A stretch of 40,415 bases of DNA from Saprospiraceae bacterium (GTDB taxonomy: Bacteria > Bacteroidota > Bacteroidia > Chitinophagales > Saprospiraceae): positions 1 through 40,415 of the forward strand of contig JAHDES010000055.1 in the NCBI GenBank assembly GCA_020628645.1, in the 5' to 3' direction. The position numbers and the translations under genes were made by a program. This document shows positions 22,563 to 32,100 of this stretch, piece after piece (the stretch's first letter is position 1; each line of letters starts with the position of its first letter). The notes below the pieces were generated by a model. That model saw only the letters and a program-made list of their open reading frames with translations. It ran no database searches and had not been told where the DNA came from.

Positions 22563-23510
22563 ATGGATTTTGTAGAAGTTTATCAACACTATTTCAATTA
22601 CTTTTGGGACTACTCTTGGACTAGACTCTTCAATTTAAAACCAACAAACAATGTTTATTGGGTGATATTGTGGTGTGTGGTATGCATTGGATTAGAGTAT
22701 TTTTTACCCAAAAAGATGAATTATGATTCCTTTAAGCGAAAGGGATTTTGGTTGGATATTTTCTATGTAATCTTTTATGATATTTTGTTTGTAGGATTAG
22801 GGATCTTGGCATTTACGTATACCATTGAACACTATTTCAAGACATTTATGGGATCAATGGGTGTAGAAGATATGGTATTATTTAATTTGGATGCTATTCC
22901 TTTATTTTGGAGCATTTTAATTTTATTTGTGTTACAAGACTTTTTTGAATGGGTAGCGCATTATGCCATGCATAGATTTGATTTTTTATGGGCGTTTCAT
23001 AAAATCCATCATGCACCAGAAGAAATAAGTTTTGCTTCTTCAAGACATTTTCATGTCATGGAAATTTTTGTATTTAAATCTTTTTTATACTTACCATTCG
23101 CAGTATTAGGCTATTCTAGCCAAATGTATACCTATGTTGTCGTGACGATATTTATTTTTGATGCCTTTTTTACACATTGCAACATTAAAACGAACTTTGG
23201 CTTTTTTAACTATATTATAAATAACCCAGAAACTCATTTCTGGCACCATTCAAAAAATTTACCCTCCAAATATGGGGTTAATTTTGCCTCTGTACTCAAT
23301 ATTTGGGACTATCTCTTTGGTACGTATTATTTGCCAACAGACAAAAAGCCCATTCTTGGGATAGACGATAGTAAATACGTCCCAAATTCCTTTGTGGGAC
23401 AACAATTATACCCTTTTAAATTCCTACTTTTTGGAAATGGCGAAACTACTAAAAAAGGAAAAGTAAAACACAAAAAAAAGAAGTCGAAAAACAAGAAAAA
23501 GACTTCATAA
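22563..23510 (+). CDS. Sterol desaturase / fatty acid hydroxylase superfamily membrane protein
   Basis: The 315-residue protein has several hydrophobic helices and the eight-histidine di-iron signature: HxxxH at 133-137 (HYAMH), HKIHH at 146-150, a His near 162-164 (RHFH) and HFWHH at 225-229. Members are membrane di-iron oxygenases that hydroxylate or desaturate lipids, sterols, carotenoids or alkylglycerols; which lipid is used here is unknown. The C-terminal tail (about 295-315, KKGKVKHKKKKSKNKKKT) is very Lys-rich and would face the cytoplasm. The start at 22563 follows a perfect -7 box by 23 bases. The gene lies just before the LRR gene on the same strand. Confidence 0.88.
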   Translation: MDFVEVYQHYFNYFWDYSWTRLFNLKPTNNVYWVILWCVVCIGLEYFLPKKMNYDSFKRKGFWLDIFYVIFYDILFVGLGILAFTYTIEHYFKTFMGSMGVEDMVLFNLDAIPLFWSILILFVLQDFFEWVAHYAMHRFDFLWAFHKIHHAPEEISFASSRHFHVMEIFVFKSFLYLPFAVLGYSSQMYTYVVVTIFIFDAFFTHCNIKTNFGFFNYIINNPETHFWHHSKNLPSKYGVNFASVLNIWDYLFGTYYLPTDKKPILGIDDSKYVPNSFVGQQLYPFKFLLFGNGETTKKGKVKHKKKKSKNKKKTS

Positions 23511-23550
23511 CCAAGCATCTACCATAGATAGGGTATTTTATTTTTCACCC

Positions 23551-23581
23551 TTGAAACTTCGATAAGGTACACGTATCTTTA
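23551..23581 (+). promoter_or_regulatory. Promoter of the LRR protein gene
   Basis: TTG at 23551-23553, 20 bases, then TATCTTTA at 23574-23581 (seven of eight to TAnnTTTG). It lies 49 bases upstream of the ATG at 23630. Confidence 0.6.
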
Positions 23582-23629
23582 ACTTATAAATGCCTCTCCG
23601 TAAACTATTTAAACAATCTGAACAAACAC

Positions 23630-25588
23630 ATGAGGGCTACACTCACAATAGCTTTATTATTCCATTTTTCATTGAATGTTTTTGCGCAAGATGCTGCTGA
23701 AATACAAGCATTGGAAGATTTAGCAATGCAATATGATACCCTTCAACAATTAGGATGGGGTACGAATACGGATTATTGCACTTGGCCCGGTGTAGGTTGT
23801 AATAGTAATGGAAATATCGAAAACTTAATTCTCGGGCATTATTTTTTAGGCGATACATTACCCAATTCAATTGGAAATCTCACTTTTTTAAAACGAATGG
23901 ACATCCATAAATGTGGATTGACTTATCTTCCTGCTTCTTTTGGTAATCTTGTCAATTTAGAATTTCTTAGTCTTCGTTTAAATGATATGCCTGTCATTCC
24001 TGCTCATATTTTTCAATTGCCTAACTTACAAACATTAGATCTGTCTAATATGGGGCTAAGCAGTTTTCCAGAACAAATTGAGTTTGCTCAAGAAAATTTA
24101 ACCAATTTGCGACTTTTCGAAAATAAAATCACTCAATTCCCTTCTGATCTTTCCAGTTTAGCAAATTTGGAGAGTATCGATTTAGATGATAACTTAATTC
24201 AAGAAATTCCCTCATCTATCCAAGACTTGACTAATCTTCAAATTCTTTCTTTACAAGATAATCAAATTAATACGATTCATGATGCGATCAGCAATTTAAC
24301 AAACTTAGAATTTTTATATTTATCAAACAATCAATTAAATGCCCTACCAAATGATTTAGGAGAACTCAGTAATTTGAAAAGATTATTAGCGAATGGAAAT
24401 GCACTTCAAGAATTACCTTCCTCCATTACTCAACTCGAAAATCTACAATGGCTCTATGTACAATACAATCAATTGACAAGCTTGCCTTTGGGAATCGCCG
24501 ATTTATCCAATTTAGATCGACTCAGTATTTCCTTCAATCAACTTGATTTTTCAGATTTAAATGAAATCAAAGCTATTTTTGATGCTGTGTCTATTCCTGT
24601 CGTTTATGCCCCTCAAGATAGTATTGGTTTAACACAAAGCGAATTAGTACATATTGGAGATACAATTACCTTAAATTGTATGAATGAGATGCTTAACAAT
24701 CAATATCAATGGTTTTTAATGGATTCACTTATCAATACTACCAATGCTTGTTCCTTAACAATAGAAAATATAAATCCCCAACAATTAGGAGAATATTCTT
24801 ATCATGTTACCAATCTAGATTTTCCGCAATTAACTCTTTTTAGTCGTCCTATAACGATTTATCCTCGTACTCTTGCTGTTCAGGAGGTGCAAGTAGAAGC
24901 TGTATCTTGCTATGAAGAGGCTGACGGGGCTATTAATGTTTTAGCTTCAAGTGATTATCCTATTAAATATAATTGGCAACATACATCGTCAGATACTTCT
25001 TTTTTGATGAATTTAAATGGAGGTATTTATCAACTACAGCTTACGGATAGTGTAGGCGATTCTCTTTTTCTTGAAATAGAATTAGAGGAACCAGACTCGC
25101 TAAGTGTTGATATTGAGATAGTAGGAACAACTATGGATGATGCATTTGGAAGCATCAATTTAGCAATACAAGGGGGGACAGCTCCATATGCTGTATATCT
25201 AAATGGAGTTTTACAAGAAGAAAATTTCATAGAAAATCTTAGCGCTGATGTCTATGAATTGGAGGTCCTCGATGCTAATGATTGCTCTAAATTATGGACA
25301 TTGGAAGTCCCAATAATCTCAAATATTAATACAAATTTAACAGAAAATGTGACATTTATTGCCTATCCTAATCCCTCTAACAATGTTTTACATTTTAATA
25401 AAAAAATCTCATTTTTAGATAAAATACAACTTTTTAATACAAGTGGTATTGCTTTCGATGTTCGGTTTATTGACGCGAATACGCTCGATATTAGCCATTT
25501 AAGCAGTGGAATTTATATGATTTCTACGCAAAACAAGGAAGGAAAGCAAATTGTTCTTGGTCGATTTGTCAAAAGTGATAGCTTATAA
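23630..25588 (+). CDS. T9SS-secreted leucine-rich-repeat protein with plant-like LRR N-cap, Ig-like and SprB-like domains
   Basis: The 652-residue protein has a signal peptide (1-19, ending NVFA). An N-cap with TDYCTWPGVGCNSNGNI resembles the LRRNT_2 cap (CxWxGVxC) of plant receptor kinases. About 10 leucine-rich repeats follow (about 65-315: GNLTFLKRMDI, LPNLQTLDLSNMG, LTNLQILSLQDNQ, LTNLEFLYLSNNQ). Then come an Ig-like region (about 345-410, with a Cys pair: LNCMNE and NACSL), SprB-like repeats (VSCYEEADGAINV; IQGGTAPYAVYLNGV; EVLDANDC) and a type A T9SS domain (YPNPSNNVLHF; LSSGIYMIST; VLGRFVKSDSL). The role is a surface-exposed or released binding protein of unknown ligand. The start is fixed by the signal peptide. 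Confidence 0.9.
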   Translation: MRATLTIALLFHFSLNVFAQDAAEIQALEDLAMQYDTLQQLGWGTNTDYCTWPGVGCNSNGNIENLILGHYFLGDTLPNSIGNLTFLKRMDIHKCGLTYLPASFGNLVNLEFLSLRLNDMPVIPAHIFQLPNLQTLDLSNMGLSSFPEQIEFAQENLTNLRLFENKITQFPSDLSSLANLESIDLDDNLIQEIPSSIQDLTNLQILSLQDNQINTIHDAISNLTNLEFLYLSNNQLNALPNDLGELSNLKRLLANGNALQELPSSITQLENLQWLYVQYNQLTSLPLGIADLSNLDRLSISFNQLDFSDLNEIKAIFDAVSIPVVYAPQDSIGLTQSELVHIGDTITLNCMNEMLNNQYQWFLMDSLINTTNACSLTIENINPQQLGEYSYHVTNLDFPQLTLFSRPITIYPRTLAVQEVQVEAVSCYEEADGAINVLASSDYPIKYNWQHTSSDTSFLMNLNGGIYQLQLTDSVGDSLFLEIELEEPDSLSVDIEIVGTTMDDAFGSINLAIQGGTAPYAVYLNGVLQEENFIENLSADVYELEVLDANDCSKLWTLEVPIISNINTNLTENVTFIAYPNPSNNVLHFNKKISFLDKIQLFNTSGIAFDVRFIDANTLDISHLSSGIYMISTQNKEGKQIVLGRFVKSDSL

Positions 25589-25615
25589 AAAATACCACGT
25601 TTAGGGTATGTGACG

Positions 25616-25638
25616 ACAATTTTAAAATTGTATCTTTG
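25616..25638 (+). promoter_or_regulatory. -7 box with overlapping 16-bp palindrome, candidate promoter of the giant gene
   Basis: The palindrome ACAATTTTAAAATTGT (25616-25631) ends on the first base of TATCTTTG (25631-25638), an exact TAnnTTTG match. A regulator binding the palindrome would cover the -7/-33 spacer. No good TTTG is seen 19 bases upstream. Confidence 0.45.
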
Positions 25639-25834
25639 TAGAGTAAATGTTTGATCTATTTTCTCTTTACATCAAAATTTACTCTCATTCAACAAGACAT
25701 CTCATATACCTTTAAATATTCATTCCATAAACTGTATTAGGTGAATTTAATTAGAGAATTGGAGACTAGAGTTTCTCTTCACTTTTCTTTTTCAAAATAT
25801 TTATCCTAAAAACTGATTCAAAGTATATTATTGT

Positions 25835-25857
25835 TTTGTCAATGCGGCATTGACAAA
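25835..25857. promoter_or_regulatory. 23-bp near-perfect palindrome, candidate operator or RNA hairpin
   Basis: TTTGTCAATGC (25835-25845), one G, then GCATTGACAAA (25847-25857). The arms match perfectly. It has no T-run after it, and it lies between the LRR gene and the giant gene. It could be a dimeric regulator site or a leader hairpin. Confidence 0.5.
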
Positions 25858-26131
25858 TCACCCTTTTAATGCTTCATAAATGTCATGTGCATCATGCCCA
25901 TTTTGAATGCATTATTGTAGTTTGAAAAAAATCAACCTTTTGTACAGATAATAATCTGTTTATCAGGTATATACATAATATATAATAGGTTTATATCATA
26001 TTGTAAGAAACACTAACTCAAACCTACTATAAGCAATTACTAGACGATCTATTTTTTACATTGAAATGAACGAGTCTTTTTTCTTTTTATTAACCTTTTT
26101 TAATTTACAAATCCCTAAAATTTTTAATCTC

Positions 26132-29100
26132 ATGAAAGAAGAGAATTTTACAAATACTCTACTGGGGACTTTCAATCCTAAGTTGGTTGGGGGAATTAAA
26201 GCTTTCTTTTTGGTGCTTGCAGTCTGCTGTATAGGACCAAATCTTAGTTATGCTTGCCACAACTCAGGTACAGATGTGGGTTCACCTCCTGTTTTAATAG
26301 ACAATGGAGATGGTACTTATACACTTCAAGTGGAAATGTGCCATGGAACTTTGGGTTTTGATGGTCATAGTAATATCACCTATGCTGTATCAGGTGGTGT
26401 TAATATCACAAGTTATACCATCAATGGTACAGCTGGCGGTGGTTTCAGTACAGATAATGCTGGAAACAGCCCTTCTGGTAGTACTGCAGCTGCAACTGGT
26501 GTAGGTACTGGTTCAGTATTATTTAGTTGTACAAGCTGTCCTTTTGTAGACGCTTTTGATCCTCTACCATCTTATTGTTATGATGTGGAGTTAATTTTGG
26601 ACAGTAATCCTGCTGGAGAGAACTTCAGTATATTAGGTGTAGAAGAAGGTGGTTGTAATGAATCAACTGTATTTCCTCCTCCTATAACACTTCCTGATCC
26701 TCCAGAAACATGTGCTTCTACTTGTCAAGAAGTAGATGGAGGTGGCTGTAATTATGGTCATTTTTATAATGGTGATTCCCCTGGAGTTGCTACTGGTGGA
26801 GATGCAGATCAATGTATCACGTTGGATGCAGCGTCAGATTTTTCCTTATGTTATGAAATGACTTTTGCAGGAGAGATCGCTTTCTTTTCCACTTTCGTCT
26901 CAGCTGGAGCTGGTGGGGCCTTATGTGATCCTACAGTTACTATTTTTGATGAAAACTGTGTAGATGCAACTACACCAGAAGGTAACTATATCAGTACCAA
27001 TGGTGTACAAATCTTCCCCGGTGGAGGTGGTGTAGCACCTTCGGCTTCTAATTTAGTACCGGGTGTAGAATATCACGTTTGTCTAGACTTTACAGGATGT
27101 ACTAATATTGATGAAATCTGTTTAGCAGTAGGTGAAAATTGTACATCAGGTGATGCAGGTGGTCTTACACTTTCAGAAGAAGTATTGTGTGCAGGAGAAA
27201 CTATCACGGTTAATGTAACGGGCGATGTTCTTTTCCCAATCACAAACGATGATGATGACGATCAAACAACGGGTCTTTATTTCTTCGATTTCTTCACAGG
27301 TGACTGTGTAGGTGGTTTAGATGATGATCCGAACCAACCTACTTGTGGTATGTTTGAAGTAGGAGGAGCAGCTAACTTTGGAGATTTAGGATTTTTCTCT
27401 ATTGGTGGTAATCCTTTACAAGATTCTCCATTTGAATTCTTCTATGACCACCTTTCTGGAAATTTGATAGAAAGTTCTACAGGAACAATAATAGGTGCAG
27501 TACCTACTTGTACAGAAATTTGTATTGTAGGTTCTGTTTGGAATGAAAATGGTATAAATGAAGAAGATACCAACACTGGTCAGTCTATCTGTACAGATAA
27601 CTCTAACCAAGTTTGTTTTACCATCTTAGATCCAATAGCATATGATGATGCACATACCTATGCTTGTAGTGGCATCTTCGCGAATGATGATGATGAGTTT
27701 ATTACTGTAACATTGGGTGCATTATCTGGTGGTACAGTAGGATGTGGTATTGAAGTAAATTATAACATTTGTGGTGGAACAGGTATTTATGTTGATTTAG
27801 CAGGTGCTGGAATATCAGATCTTACTTTTGATGGCTCTGCTGACCAATTTGATATAGATGGCGATGGTTTTGTAGACTATATTGATTGGAATCAATTGAC
27901 AGCTATACCTCAAGCTGGTTTACTAGATCCTTTGGGACTACCCTATGTTGTATTATCTAACCAACCTTGGAGTATGACCTTCTGTGATGGTCAGGGATGT
28001 GAGATGACAGTTACAGATAATTATAATTTTCCAGAGCCTATTATCGTATCATCATCTTTTGCTTGTTCTACAGGCGCAGAGTTGATGAATATGCAGTATG
28101 GTATCAATGCTAATGGAATAGGTGCTTTAGATGCGGCAATATTAGTAAATGTAAATATAGTTGAAAATATTGTTGCAGTTCCAGCAGATGGATTTACTGA
28201 TAATGGAAATAATACATTCAATTTTGATCCAGAAGTATTTTTTGCAGCCAATGGATCAGGATTTACAACGATAACGTATTCTATCACAGATATAGCTACT
28301 GGATGTGTTAGAGAAGTTCAACAAATCATAAGTGTTGATGTATGTGCGCAAAATGTTTGTGCAGAAGCTGGTTCTTTATCTATGACATCTGGCCCTACAA
28401 TATGTCCTGCACAAGGATCATTCTCTATAACAGTTCAAGGGGAGAATATTTTATATCCAGAAGGACCTGATGGTGACCAAACGAATGGTGTTTATTTTCT
28501 TGATTTTTATACATCAGGAACAGAGCCAATTCCTTCAAACCCTTATTTTACGGGAGTATTTGGAGATATAAACTTCCAAGTATTAGCTACTGCTCCAGGT
28601 GCTGGAGGAAATCCACAACTAGATTTCAATTTTGATGTGGCATCACAAACTTGGTTAGATGCGGGAGGAAATGCTTATCCAACTGATGTTGAAATTTGTG
28701 TAGCTGGTTCTGTTTGGGATGAGCTGGGGCAAGTAGAAGCTGGTACTGATCCCGGTACGCCGAACTCTGGTCCTGTGGCTGGGTGTGGTGATGCAACAGA
28801 TTATATTTGTTTTACCTTATCAGCACCTATTACTTATGATTTTGCAGAGACCTATGCTTGTGTCAGCGCATTTGAAAATGACGATGATGAAGTAGTGCAA
28901 ATGACCTTAGGTACGATTGCGGGTGGAAGTGGAACATATACCCTATGTGGAGGTTCTGGTCTATATTTAACATCTAATAATGCAGGTGGAGGAATTACGC
29001 CAGCCATGAATGGAACAGCGGCAATTGCATCAGGTTCTTCTTTCTTTGTATATGCAAACCAACCTTGGAGCATTACAGTATGTGATGCGAATGGCTGTGA

Positions 29101-32100
29101 ATTGAGCTTTTCAGGTGGATATAATTTCCCACAGCCAGAAATTCTAATGTCTAGCTTTGCTTGTAACAATGGTGAGCCTATGACTGTAGATGTTTTTCTA
29201 CAAGGAACGACGCTAAATGCCAACTTAGATGGCGGTGTATTTAATGTAGTACCTGGTTTAGTAGATAATGGTGTAGGAGCAAGTCCACGAGCAACTTTCG
29301 ATCCTGAAGTTGCAGGAGATGGTGAATTTACAATTACATTTACCCTAACAGATGCTGTGACAGGATGTGCACAAGTTGCAACGCAAATAGTTAATGTAGC
29401 ACAATGTGCTCCTGAATGTTCATCTGTAATCTTAGATTTAAGTTTACAACAAGACGATGTATGTGATGGCGATGTAACTGATTTATCAGTAGCTTTGACA
29501 CCAGATATGACCGCCTTATTTGATTTAGATCTTGATGGTCAAATAGATGATCCTTCTATTATTTCTTTTGGTATTAATGCTATACCAAATTTCTTTACAG
29601 ACAATCCATATTTAGCTCCACCAGCGAATATCACACCAGGTACTGGTGTATTTGGCCCAGCGGGTAATAGTTCTTTATTTGCCGACTTTAGCTTTACGCA
29701 TTCAGGTGCGACTTGTGGAGTAGAAGAATATGTAGTATATGCCTTTTTATCACCATCTGCATTTGAAGCCAATGGCGGACCTATACCAGATGATTGTTTA
29801 CCATGGGTAGCAGAAGTAGTATCGGTATGGCCTGATCCTACTAACTTTACGGTAGTACCAGTAGCAACAGCAGATGGATGTTCCGTTACCTTTGATGTAT
29901 TTGATGCAAACGGAAACTTATGTACAGGTTACCAAACTTTCCCACAAATTGTACCAGCAGATGCAGGTGCAGGAGTCAATGTATTTGTTGATTCACCAGC
30001 AGGAAGTCCATGTCCAAGCTCTGGAGCTATTGTAGTTGATTTAAATGATCCAATCGCTTATGACTTTGCGGAGACCTATGTTTGTGTAGGCGCATTTGAA
30101 AATGACGATGATGAAGTAGTAAATATGACCTTGGGTGCGATTACAGGAGGAACAGGAACCTACACCCTTTGTGGAGGTTCTGGTCTATATTTAACGTCTA
30201 ATGTTGCAGGTGGAGGAATTACTCCAGCTATGGACGGAACAGTTGCAGTTGCATCAGGTTCTTCTTTCTTCGTATATGCAAACCAACCTTGGAGCATTAC
30301 AGTATGTGATGCGAATGGCTGTGAATTGAGCTTTTCAGGTGGATATAATTTCCCACAGCCAGAAATTCTAATGTCTAGCTTTGCTTGTAACAATGGTGAG
30401 CCTATGACTGTAGATGTTTTTCTACAAGGAACGACGCTAAATGCCAACTTAGATGGCGGTGTATTTAATGTAGTACCTGGTTTAGTAGATAATGGTGTAG
30501 GAGCAAGTCCACGAGCAACTTTCGATCCTGAAGTTGCAGGAGATGGTGAATTTACAATTACATTTACCCTAACAGATGCTGTGACAGGATGTGCACAAGT
30601 TGCAACGCAAATAGTTAATGTAGCACAATGTGCTCCTGAATGTTCATCTGTAATCTTAGATTTAAGTTTACAACAAGACGATGTATGTGATGGCGATGTA
30701 ACTGATTTATCAGTAGCTTTGACACCAGATATGACCGCCTTATTTGATTTAGATCTTGATGGTCAAATAGATGATCCTTCTATTATTTCTTTTGGTATTA
30801 ATGCTATACCAAATTTCTTTACAGACAATCCATATTTAGCTCCACCAGCGAATATCACACCAGGTACTGGTGTATTTGGCCCAGCGGGTAATAGTTCTTT
30901 ATTTGCCGACTTTAGCTTTACGCATTCAGGTGCGACTTGTGGAGTAGAAGAATATGTAGTATATGCCTTTTTATCACCATCTGCATTTGAAGCCAATGGC
31001 GGACCTATACCAGATGATTGTTTACCATGGGTAGCAGAAGTAGTATCGGTATGGCCTGATCCTACTAACTTTACGGTAGTACCAGTAGCAACAGCAGATG
31101 GATGTTCCGTTACCTTTGATGTATTTGATGCAAACGGAAACTTATGTACAGGTTACCAAACTTTCCCACAAATTGTACCAGCAGATGCAGGTGCAGGAGT
31201 CAATGTATTTGTTGATTCACCAGCAGGAAGTCCATGTCCAAGCTCTGGAGCTATTGTAGTTGATTTAAATGATCCAATCGCTTATGACTTTGCGGAGACC
31301 TATGTTTGTGTAGGCGCATTTGAAAATGACGATGATGAAGTAGTAAATATGACCTTGGGTGCGATTACAGGAGGAACAGGAACCTACACCCTTTGTGGAG
31401 GTTCTGGTCTATATTTAACGTCTAATGTTGCAGGTGGAGGAATTACTCCAGCTATGGACGGAACAGTTGCAGTTGCATCAGGTTCTTCTTTCTTCGTATA
31501 TGCCAATCAACCTTGGAGCATGACAGTATGTGATGCGAATGGTTGTGAATTGACTTTCTCAGGTGGATATAATTTCCCACAGCCAGAGATTCTGATGTCT
31601 AGTTTTGCTTGTAGCACAGGAGATCCAATGAATTTAGATATCCTTTTACAAGGAACAACACTAAATGCAAATTTAGATGGTGGCGTATTTAATGTAGTAC
31701 CTGGTTTAGTAGATAATGGCGTAGGCGCAAGTCCACGAGCAACTTTCGATCCTGATGTATCAGGACAAGGTGAATTTACAATTACGTTTACTCTAACAGA
31801 TGCTGTGACAGGATGTGCGCAAACTGCAACACAAATCGTAACAGTAGCAGATTGTGTTCCTGAATGTTCTTCTGTAATCTTAGATTTAAGCTTACAAGAA
31901 GATGATGTATGTGAAGGACAGACAATTGATTTATCCGTTCCATTATCAAACGATATGATTGATGTATTGGATGTAAACGGCGATGGTCAAATTGATGCGG
32001 CTGAGGCTGCTTTCATTGAGTTTGGGGTAAATTTCTTGCCTAATATTTTCTCTGATGATCCTTATGGTTCTCCTTTCGTAACATCTTTAGGAACGGCTAC

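Larger units (their letters stand above)
25589..26131. other. 543-bp region upstream of the giant surface protein gene
   Basis: This AT-rich region has no supported ORF. It holds a 16-bp palindrome abutting a perfect -7 box (25616-25638), an 11-bp-arm palindrome (25835-25857), a CAGAT-AATA-ATCTG hairpin (about 25947), and a second, less complete -7-like box TAGGTTTA near 25986. If the box at 25631 is used, the leader of the giant gene would be about 490 nt, long enough for RNA-level control. Confidence 0.5.

Noticed and set aside
28852-30996. Repeated minus-strand ORFs of 77-123 codons, two of them identical
   Set aside because: They are antisense to the giant gene and are identical only because the underlying DNA is tandemly duplicated.
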